From SVFI01 sp045546735 (GTDB lineage: Bacteria; Bacillota; Clostridia; Lachnospirales; Lachnospiraceae), in contig JAZQDJ010000104.1 of the NCBI GenBank assembly GCA_045546735.1, forward strand, positions 1 to 13,532: a stretch of 13,532 bases of DNA, written 5' to 3'. How positions within the stretch are numbered: position 1 is the stretch's first letter; each line of letters opens with the position of its first letter. Shown piece after piece: positions 1 to 5,533 of this stretch. The position numbers and the translations under genes are program-made. Under the pieces are notes generated by a model. It worked only from the letters and a program-made list of their open reading frames with translations. It was not told the origin of the DNA and did no database searches.

Positions 1-598
1 TGTAAATCACTTAAATGACCAGTCCGGAAAAATGAGTAAGTCAAAAGGTGAGTTCCTTACAGTTTCTCTTTTGGAGGAAAAAGGATACGCTCCGCTTGCT
101 TATCGTTTCTTCTGTCTGCAGTCCCATTACAGAAAACCGCTTATTTTCTCGTTCGAGGCACTTGAACAGGCAAGCGGAACATATAAGAAGTTAAAGAAAC
201 GTATCGCCGATTTATCCAAAGAAGGAACGGCGGATGAAGCAATCGTAAAAGAATACAAAGACAAATTCGTAGAAGCAGTTGGAAACGACATGAATACTTC
301 TATGGGTATTACACTTGTATATGATGTTTTGAAAGCAGATATTGACGATGCGACAAAGCGTGCAGTGATTGAAAGTTACGACTATGTCCTCAGTCTTGAT
401 TTGTTAAAAGAGGAGGAAGAAAAAACAGGAGCTGTTGATGCAGAGCTTGAGGCTTTTGTACTTGCAAAAATTGAGGAGCGTAAAGCGGCAAAGAAAGAGA
501 AGAATTTTGCACTTGCAGATGCGATCCGTGATGAACTTTTAGAAAAAGGTATTGCAATCAAAGATACAAGAGAAGGTGTTGTATGGGAGAGAGTTTAA
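1..598 (+). CDS. cysS: Cysteinyl-tRNA synthetase, C-terminal part (5' truncated by window edge)
   Basis: Charges tRNA-Cys with cysteine in the cytoplasm (class I aminoacyl-tRNA synthetase). The frame is open from base 2, so the gene starts outside the window; the visible part is 198 residues. It opens with the class I KMSKS loop, read as SGKMSKSKGEF at bases 23-55, which binds ATP in the catalytic domain. Helical DALR-type anticodon-binding sequence follows. The end, with NFALADAIRDELLEKGIAIKDT and then VVWER, is the typical CysS C-terminus. The HIGH motif and zinc ligands lie upstream and are not visible. An internal ATG at base 32 falls inside KMSKS and is not a real start. The stop overlaps the next gene by 16 bp, so the two are translationally close and surely co-transcribed. 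No sign of damage. Confidence 0.96.
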   Translation, partial: VNHLNDQSGKMSKSKGEFLTVSLLEEKGYAPLAYRFFCLQSHYRKPLIFSFEALEQASGTYKKLKKRIADLSKEGTADEAIVKEYKDKFVEAVGNDMNTSMGITLVYDVLKADIDDATKRAVIESYDYVLSLDLLKEEEEKTGAVDAELEAFVLAKIEERKAAKKEKNFALADAIRDELLEKGIAIKDTREGVVWERV

Positions 599-1023
599 GT
601 TTGCTTTCGCAAATTAAAGAACAATTTGCCTGTGAACCGGTGGATGTCCGGACATATTCTCCGCTGACACTTGCGTTTATCGGAGATTGTGTGTTTGACC
701 TTATTATCCGCACCGTTGTCGTAGAGCGAGGAAACCGTGCGGCAAATGGCTTGCACAAGGCCAAAAGTGCGGTTGTAAAGGCTCAGACACAGGCGGAAAT
801 GGTGGAACTGCTTTTGCCGGAACTGACCCCGGAAGAAGAGTCTGTATACCGTAGAGGACGCAATGCAAAGTCTTATACAACGGCTAAAAACGCATCTGTC
901 GGTGATTACCGTAAGGCAACCGGCTTTGAGGCGCTGATCGGATATTTGTATTTGCAGGATGATATGGACAGAGTGCTTTATCTTGTAAAAAAAGGTTTGC
1001 AGGAAAAAGGAATCGAAATATAA
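583..1023 (+). CDS. mrnC: Mini-ribonuclease 3 (23S rRNA maturation)
   Basis: Dimeric RNase III-like endonuclease that in Bacillus trims the ends of 23S rRNA precursor within the assembling 50S subunit. The 146-residue length fits the family: one RNase III catalytic domain and no double-stranded-RNA-binding domain. The signature is LAFIGDCVFDLIIR (residues 30-43), with Asp35 as the expected catalytic acid, and FEALIGYLYL (115-124), with Glu116 as the second metal ligand. The central RGRNAK (91-96) is also typical. The ATG at 583 follows a GAGAAGG site and lies inside the end of cysS (16-bp overlap), the same neighbourhood as in Bacillus subtilis. The next gene begins 16 bp after the stop. Identification is by signature and synteny. 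Confidence 0.95.
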   Translation: MGESLSLLSQIKEQFACEPVDVRTYSPLTLAFIGDCVFDLIIRTVVVERGNRAANGLHKAKSAVVKAQTQAEMVELLLPELTPEEESVYRRGRNAKSYTTAKNASVGDYRKATGFEALIGYLYLQDDMDRVLYLVKKGLQEKGIEI

Positions 1024-1039
1024 ACGCAGGGAGGTTATT

Positions 1040-1789
1040 ATGCGTTACGAAGAATTTACTATTGAAGGAAGAAATGCGGTCATTGAAGCGTTCCGCAGCG
1101 GAAAACCGATGGATAAGGTGTTTATGCTCGACGGATGTCAGGACGGACCGATGATGACGATACGCCGTGAGGCGAAAAAGCATGATGTGATGATAAAATA
1201 TGTGTCAAAAGACCGTTTGGAACAGATGTCGGAGACGGGAAAGCATCAGGGCGTCATCGCTTATGCAGCAGCTTATGAATATGCGCAGGTGGAAGACATT
1301 TTGGAAAATGCCCGAAGCAAAGGTGAGGATCCGTTTATTATTTTGCTTGATAATATCGAAGATCCGCACAACCTCGGTGCAATTATCCGTACGGCGAACC
1401 AGGCCGGAGCGCATGGAGTGATTATTCCGAAAAACAGGGCGGTAGGACTGACTGCAACGGTGGCGAAAGCTTCTGCCGGAGCACTCAATTATACACCGGT
1501 TGCAAAAGTGACCAATATTTCCAAAACGATTGAGGAACTGAAAAAAGAAGGACTTTGGTTTGTGTGTGCGGACATGGACGGGCAGGTTATGTATCAGCTT
1601 GATTTAAAAGGACCGATTGGTCTTGTTGTCGGAAATGAAGGCGAAGGAATCAGCCGTCTCGTAAAAGAAAAATGTGATTTTACGGCGACGATACCGATGA
1701 AGGGAGATATTGATTCGTTGAATGCTTCGGTGGCAGCCGGCATATTGTCCTATGAAATTGTGAGACAGAGAATGGGAGCAGGAAAGTGA
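1040..1789 (+). CDS. rlmB: 23S rRNA (guanosine-2'-O-)-methyltransferase, SpoU/TrmH family
   Basis: Transfers a methyl group from S-adenosylmethionine to a ribose 2'-OH of 23S rRNA (G2251 in E. coli numbering for RlmB). At 249 residues it has the usual layout. An N-terminal substrate-binding domain starts with IEGRNAVIEAF (residues 8-18). The trefoil-knotted SPOUT domain follows, with motif 1 DNIEDPHNLGAIIRTA (104-119; Asn111 and Arg117), motif 2 LVVGNEGEGIS (195-205) and motif 3 IPMKGDIDSLNASVAAG (218-234). A GGGAGG ribosome site lies just before the ATG. The stop TGA overlaps the GTG start of sigH by 4 bp (GTGA), implying translational coupling. RlmB is preferred over related SpoU enzymes because of the cysS-mrnC context; exact target specificity is inferred. 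Confidence 0.93.
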   Translation: MRYEEFTIEGRNAVIEAFRSGKPMDKVFMLDGCQDGPMMTIRREAKKHDVMIKYVSKDRLEQMSETGKHQGVIAYAAAYEYAQVEDILENARSKGEDPFIILLDNIEDPHNLGAIIRTANQAGAHGVIIPKNRAVGLTATVAKASAGALNYTPVAKVTNISKTIEELKKEGLWFVCADMDGQVMYQLDLKGPIGLVVGNEGEGISRLVKEKCDFTATIPMKGDIDSLNASVAAGILSYEIVRQRMGAGK

Positions 1790-2403
1790 AACAAACTTAC
1801 GAAGATTTAAATGATGAAGAGTTAATCATGATGCTCCGGGAAGGGGAGCAGGCAGTTACGGATTACCTGATGAATAAGTACAAAAATCTTGTCCGCAGCA
1901 GGGCAAAATCCATGTACATTCTCGGTGCAGATACGGAAGACCTGATTCAGGAGGGAATGATCGGTCTGTTCAAGGCAATCCGTGATTATGATTTCGGCCG
2001 TGATGCATCGTTTTATACGTTTGCAAATCTTTGTGTCACAAGACAGATATATACTGCAGTGGAGGCTTCCGGACGGAAAAAGCACATGCCGCTGAATACT
2101 TATGTTTCGTTTTACAGTGAAGTAAAGCAGGAAAAAGACGGAAAAAAATTAGAACTTTCCGGAATGCTCGAATCAGAGGAAAAAAATCCGGAGGAAAACA
2201 TCATTGACCGGGAGAATGTGGAATATATTGAACAGATTATCCAGTCGCAGCTCAGCAATTTAGAGCGCAGAGTTCTTGATCTTCATATCACAGACATGGC
2301 AATTGCCGAAATATCAAAGATTCTCGGAATTGATGAAAAGTCTGCAGACAATGCATTACAAAGGGCAAAGAGCAAAATTCGTAAGGCAATGCATGAAAAA
2401 TAG
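1786..2403 (+). CDS. sigH: RNA polymerase sporulation/stationary-phase sigma factor SigH
   Basis: Sigma-70 family factor of the SigH type, which in Bacilli and Clostridia directs early stationary-phase and sporulation-onset transcription. It has 205 residues, near the usual length. Region 2 spans about residues 27-97, with the core-binding stretch DTEDLIQEGMIGLFKAIRDY (49-68) and the -10 recognition/melting stretch FYTFANLCVTRQI (76-88). Region 4 spans about 149-202, with the helix-turn-helix IAEISKILGIDEKSADNALQ (173-192). The start is GTG at 1786, within the stop of rlmB, preceded by GGGAGCAGG. In B. subtilis yacP (NYN nuclease) lies between rlmB and sigH; here it is absent and the genes overlap. 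No terminator is visible after the stop; the next promoter starts one base later. Confidence 0.94.
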   Translation: MKQTYEDLNDEELIMMLREGEQAVTDYLMNKYKNLVRSRAKSMYILGADTEDLIQEGMIGLFKAIRDYDFGRDASFYTFANLCVTRQIYTAVEASGRKKHMPLNTYVSFYSEVKQEKDGKKLELSGMLESEEKNPEENIIDRENVEYIEQIIQSQLSNLERRVLDLHITDMAIAEISKILGIDEKSADNALQRAKSKIRKAMHEK

Positions 2404-2404
2404 T

Positions 2405-2432
2405 TTGACGAAGTGAAATAAAGTGTTATACT
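2405..2432 (+). promoter_or_regulatory. Sigma-A type promoter for the 97-residue protein gene
   Basis: TTGACG at 2405-2410, a 16-base spacer, and TATACT at 2427-2432 match the vegetative consensus at 5/6 and 5/6. It lies directly after the sigH stop and would start RNA near 2439, giving a leader of about 55 bases. Confidence 0.75.
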
Positions 2433-2450
2433 ATAAGAACGTAGGAATCA

Positions 2451-2465
2451 ATGTAAATATTACAT
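2451..2465. promoter_or_regulatory. Operator-like perfect inverted repeat in the leader
   Basis: ATGTAA-ATA-TTACAT is a perfect 6-bp inverted repeat at about +13 to +27 of the predicted transcript. Its short symmetric arms, place just downstream of a strong promoter and A+T-rich stem suggest a repressor site more than a stable RNA hairpin. The regulator is unknown. Confidence 0.4.
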
Positions 2466-2493
2466 AGATAAAAAATCAAAGGGGTGGAATATC

Positions 2494-2787
2494 ATGGATA
2501 GAAATGCAGTAAGAGAGAAAATTTATAAAGAATTACACGTTACATTTCAGACAAGTGAGCAGCAGATTCACGAGATGGAAGATATGAGAGCTGAACTTCA
2601 GGAGAAATATGATTTATTTGATAAATGTATTTCAGAGCATCTTTTAAAAAGCGGATGTGACGTTGTAAAAGAGCATCTGGATGAGACTCGTGCACAGATT
2701 GAAAAATGTGAACGCGATCTTGCAAGATTAAAACTTGAAAGAGATGCATACAAGATTGAGCTTGAAATGTTCAAGTCAATCTACTAA
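2494..2787 (+). CDS. Small coiled-coil protein, function unknown
   Basis: I do not recognise a named family. The product has 97 residues, is highly charged, and has no signal peptide or membrane segment, so it is probably cytoplasmic. Two helical heptad-like stretches are visible, about residues 5-45 (TSEQQIHEMEDMRAELQEKY) and 58-93 (VKEHLDETRAQIEKCERDLA), separated by a short Cys-containing link (CISEHLLKSGCDVV), which suggests an antiparallel coiled-coil hairpin. The start has a GGGGTGG ribosome site seven bases before the ATG. It has its own promoter and terminator, so it is monocistronic although it sits directly after sigH. The composition and clean signals argue for a real gene. It could be a small adaptor or regulatory protein, but nothing in the sequence says which. 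Confidence 0.85.
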   Translation: MDRNAVREKIYKELHVTFQTSEQQIHEMEDMRAELQEKYDLFDKCISEHLLKSGCDVVKEHLDETRAQIEKCERDLARLKLERDAYKIELEMFKSIY

Positions 2788-2815
2788 TTTAGCTTGCAGA
2801 AATGGATTTTTATAT

Positions 2816-2853
2816 AAAAAACCTGAGAAGTTGTCGTGCTCTCAGGTTTTTTT
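2816..2853 (+). terminator. Intrinsic terminator, probably bidirectional
   Basis: ACCTGAGA (2821-2828) pairs with TCTCAGGT (2840-2847), flanked by five A's before and seven T's after. It ends the 97-residue protein gene on +. The A tract before the stem would act as a U tract for the convergent gene, whose stop codon is at 2863-2865, so one hairpin probably serves both. Confidence 0.88.
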
Positions 2854-2862
2854 ATTTTTGGC

Positions 2863-3717
2863 TTATGTAGGAGCGCTGTTTGTCATAAAGGCAATATAGC
2901 GCTCTGTTTTTTCTTTTACAGCCGGGTGAAGTTGGTCAATCCAGCGTTGCGGAATGGATTGATAGCCGTGCATTGCTCCGGCCAAACTTCCGGTCAGTGC
3001 AGCAATTACATCCGTGTCGCCGCCGTGATAAACTGCCTCCATTACAGCACTTTCAAAAGTTGCGGTTGTTTCAAGATGGTAAACGGCGCTGTTCAGATTG
3101 TGTGTGATGTGCCGGTATCTCGGAGGGAGCTGTTCAAATACACTCGTCGTAATGTTTTCGTTTTTCAGACACGCCAACATGATTTGAAGAAAACGCCGGA
3201 CTTCATTGTCACAAAGATTGTTGTTGTGTGTCAGGCGGCTTTGGGTAAGCAAAATCTCCGTTTTGTGGTGAGTCAGGATAAGAGGGATACAGCGAAATAG
3301 ATTTGAACTTTCGGTTGTATCCGGATTTTCCGAAAAGCGGATCCATTCCTGATAATCGAGACCGCGGCAGTTGATAATGGCTTTTTTACAACACTCTTCC
3401 ATGTCTACGGGATGGCTGTCAAGCCACTGCGTAAAATTGCGGCAACACTGAAGATACAGCTTTTCTTTGTATTTATATTTGCTGCGGAATGGGGCAACGG
3501 ATTGAAGGGCTTCGCAGACGCAAAAAGCGCTTTCGGTCGGGTCTGTAACTTCGCCCGGATACAAATTGAGCCAGCCTTTTCCAATGATGTCCGTTCTTTT
3601 TTTATACATTTTTTTGATGGAAGATTGTGAGAAATATTCGGTGGTTGCGCCCATGGCATCACCGATAGCAAGACCGTATAAAGTGCCTTTGACTTTGTCA
3701 ATAGGATATGTGTGCAT
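2863..3717 (-). CDS. Divergent ADP-ribosylglycohydrolase-family protein, possibly inactive or altered
   Basis: Members of the DraG/ARH fold remove ADP-ribose from proteins or small molecules using two metal ions. Family features seen in the 284 residues are IDKVKGTLYGLAIGDAMGAT (6-25) and a following Glu27, GEVTDPTE (55-62), the LTH motif (162-164) and HGGDTDVIAALTGSLAGAMHG (231-251). Departures from the family are Pro60 where the TDDT motif has its second Asp, Val237 where GGDTDT has its last Thr, and SSNLFR (137-142) where NGSxMR is usual. Several metal ligands therefore seem lost. The start at 3717 follows a strong GGAGGGG site. The reading frame stays open upstream through tRNA-Thr, but a start there would be an artefact. 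No promoter is obvious between the tRNA terminator and the start, so it may depend on readthrough from the tRNA promoter. Family is secure; activity is doubtful. Confidence 0.85.
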   Translation of the reverse strand: MHTYPIDKVKGTLYGLAIGDAMGATTEYFSQSSIKKMYKKRTDIIGKGWLNLYPGEVTDPTESAFCVCEALQSVAPFRSKYKYKEKLYLQCCRNFTQWLDSHPVDMEECCKKAIINCRGLDYQEWIRFSENPDTTESSNLFRCIPLILTHHKTEILLTQSRLTHNNNLCDNEVRRFLQIMLACLKNENITTSVFEQLPPRYRHITHNLNSAVYHLETTATFESAVMEAVYHGGDTDVIAALTGSLAGAMHGYQSIPQRWIDQLHPAVKEKTERYIAFMTNSAPT

Positions 3718-3746
3718 ATTGTCCCCTCCTTTTTTCAATACGCGAA

Positions 3747-3778
3747 TGAAAAAAGCTTTAGGCAGAATCCCAAAGCTT
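3747..3778 (-). terminator. Intrinsic terminator after tRNA-Thr, in the leader of the glycohydrolase gene
   Basis: On the minus strand AAGCTTTGGG pairs with CCTAAAGCTT (10 bp including one G-U; plus-strand arms 3753-3762 and 3769-3778, loop of 6) and runs into a T tract. It lies about 10 bases after the tRNA 3' end and about 30 bases before the start of the downstream gene. Confidence 0.8.
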
Positions 3779-3788
3779 CTCATGTCAG

Positions 3789-3861
3789 AGCTACCTAGCG
3801 GAATCGAACCGCCGACCTCCGCCTTACCAAGGCGACGCTCTACCGACTGAGCCAAGGTAGC
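3789..3861 (-). tRNA. tRNA-Thr, anticodon GGT
   Basis: A 73-base cloverleaf on the minus strand. The acceptor arms GCTACCT and AGGTAGC pair over 7 bp. The D arm is GCTC-AGTCGGTA-GAGC. The anticodon arm is TCGCC-TTGGTAA-GGCGG with anticodon GGT (reads ACC and ACU). The T arm is GGCGG-TTCGATT-CCGCT, with one G-U pair. The discriminator base is T. The 3' CCA is not encoded and must be added by the CCA enzyme. It has its own strong promoter and terminator. Confidence 0.97.
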
Positions 3862-3882
3862 AAAATCAGACTTACGAACGCT

Positions 3883-3911
3883 ATTGTATCAAAGAAAGAA
3901 ATCTTTGTCAA
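3883..3911 (-). promoter_or_regulatory. Strong sigma-A promoter for tRNA-Thr
   Basis: On the minus strand TTGACA (3906-3911), a 17-base spacer and TACAAT (3883-3888) give a near-consensus promoter. RNA would start near 3876, about 15 bases before the mature tRNA 5' end. It is divergent from the next gene on +. Confidence 0.9.
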
Positions 3912-3920
3912 ACAAAAAAC

Positions 3921-3949
3921 TAGATTATGTCAGGGAAGTGTGGTAATAT
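3921..3949 (+). promoter_or_regulatory. Candidate extended -10 promoter for the receiver/pseudokinase gene
   Basis: TGGTAATAT (3941-3949) is an extended -10 element with TAATAT at 3944-3949. The matching -35 position, TAGATT at 3921-3926 with a 17-base spacer, is weak. RNA would start near 3956, about 24 bases before the start codon. Plausible but not strong. Confidence 0.45.
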
Positions 3950-3979
3950 CAAAATATCAGTGTAGGAGAGATAATTCGT

Positions 3980-5524
3980 ATGAATCATATTTTTCTTGTA
4001 AAAAATTATTTAATAGAAAATGAGCGCAAGGTGAACGACATTCTTCGGTGGTTTCCGCTTGTTTTTTTAATCATGTGTCCTGCTGTTTTGATTATGAAGC
4101 AGGCAGGTTTCCTTGATTATGATATTTCATTTTTGGTCGGAATCTGTATCGGGATTGTTGTGATTTGTATTTTTCCGCTTGTTTTTTCACGGTATTCATA
4201 TCATGAGTCGTGGAACAGGGCGATAAATTTGACCGTGATAGAGTTTTTTATCTGCATACTGGCAGCGAGCGGTGTGATTGAGGTGTCGATTATGTATGCC
4301 TTTGTTCCGATACTTGCCGTTTTGTATGTAGATCCGTCAATCTTTATAAATACGGCCAGGAACTGTTTTATAGCTATGCTTTTGATTGAAATCGGCAAAT
4401 TGGTCTATGCGTATCAGATTTCTGTGAAACAAGGTGCTACGTATCATGGGAACTACATGGGAGTAGTAGCTCTTGTGATAGAATATGTAATTTTTATGGT
4501 TGCAATGTATTATTTATTGCAGCATATTGAGATGATGGTTTCCTCAGGATACAAGATTGAAAATCGCGGTGACGGTACATTTTCAATTGCAGCCTCAGCG
4601 ATTCAGGAGCAGGTTGAGGACAGTTATAATACAAAAGGTCTCTTTTTGGATATCACACACCGATTGGAATCCATGACGCAGGGACAGACAAAGAAACTCG
4701 TGTCTGTCATTGATGATGAATTGCCGGGACAGTTAAAAGGTGATGCTGAGAAAGTAAAATTGGCATTGATTAATATTCTTTCGGATTTTATCCAATATAC
4801 GGAAACGGGAGAAGTGCACTTTGAGCTTTCTTATGAAAAAGGAATTACACCGAAAAAGGGTCAGGACATTACGCTTGTATGTAAAATCAGATGCGAGCAA
4901 GATCTTTCCGAGGATTTGAGATATGGTAATGCGCTCGGTTTTGCCCTCGGTAAAAATATGATACAGAAACTTAACGGAGTTATTTTGAATAAGTCCGGCG
5001 GAAATCCTTATGAGACTCATTATGTGATTTCTTTCCGTCAGATGGTGGACGGCTCGGAGACAATACGCCAGATGCGCAGCAACCGGAAGCGGGAACAGGA
5101 TATGTTGATTGCCGAGTCGCGTAAAAAGGCTGAGAACCTTATGTACGTAAAGGCCGGTAAAGCGCTTATTGTGGATGACAATGAGATGAATCAGAAACTT
5201 GTTGCGGCGATTCTCAAATCATACGGCTTGGATTCTGTTTGTGTTTCCAGCGGTGATGAGGCCGTAGAAGTTGTTCAGTCAAAAGAGTTTAACTTAATTA
5301 TTCTTGACTATATGATGCCGGTGAAGGGCGGTCTTCAGATTGCAAAAGAAATCCGCCAGCTCGGTGACAAATATTATGAGGAACTTCCGTTGATAGCCAT
5401 GACTTCAAATAATACAGAAGAGTCAAAAATGATGTTCTATGACAATCGATTTGCGGAAGTGATTTCAAAACCGATCAAAGAGGACGAGCTGCGTCTTGCT
5501 ATCGCTCTTTGCATGTGCCTGTAG
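3980..5524 (+). CDS. Membrane protein with degenerate histidine-kinase ATPase domain and intact C-terminal receiver domain
   Basis: 514 residues. The N-terminal half has about six hydrophobic segments (roughly 22-42, 50-70, 82-100, 103-118, 127-147, 158-181). Residues 215-352 resemble a histidine-kinase ATPase domain, with KGLFLDI, GDAEKVKLALINIL and YTETGEV, but the N-box Asn is Asp269, there is no DTGxGI box and no ATP lid, and the G2 box is reduced to GNALGFALG (316-324). No His-containing dimerisation helix is seen. A charged, probably coiled linker (361-390) leads to a complete receiver domain at 394-510: Asp399/Asp400, phospho-acceptor Asp443, Thr475 and Lys497. It probably accepts phosphate from another kinase, or senses and transmits without ATP. 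The ATG has a TAGGAGAG site. The downstream gene starts 9 bases after the stop, so the two form one operon. The specific role is unknown. Confidence 0.85.
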   Translation: MNHIFLVKNYLIENERKVNDILRWFPLVFLIMCPAVLIMKQAGFLDYDISFLVGICIGIVVICIFPLVFSRYSYHESWNRAINLTVIEFFICILAASGVIEVSIMYAFVPILAVLYVDPSIFINTARNCFIAMLLIEIGKLVYAYQISVKQGATYHGNYMGVVALVIEYVIFMVAMYYLLQHIEMMVSSGYKIENRGDGTFSIAASAIQEQVEDSYNTKGLFLDITHRLESMTQGQTKKLVSVIDDELPGQLKGDAEKVKLALINILSDFIQYTETGEVHFELSYEKGITPKKGQDITLVCKIRCEQDLSEDLRYGNALGFALGKNMIQKLNGVILNKSGGNPYETHYVISFRQMVDGSETIRQMRSNRKREQDMLIAESRKKAENLMYVKAGKALIVDDNEMNQKLVAAILKSYGLDSVCVSSGDEAVEVVQSKEFNLIILDYMMPVKGGLQIAKEIRQLGDKYYEELPLIAMTSNNTEESKMMFYDNRFAEVISKPIKEDELRLAIALCMCL

Positions 5525-5533
5525 GAGAAGACA

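Noticed and set aside
2836..3300. 154-codon open frame on + across the glycohydrolase gene
   Set aside because: It begins inside the terminator hairpin, lacks a ribosome site and lies antisense to a gene with clear family motifs.
3718..3855. N-terminal extension of the glycohydrolase frame through the tRNA (MAQSVERRLGK...)
   Set aside because: The extension is a translation of tRNA-Thr and its terminator, a well-known artefact; the start at 3717 has a strong ribosome site.
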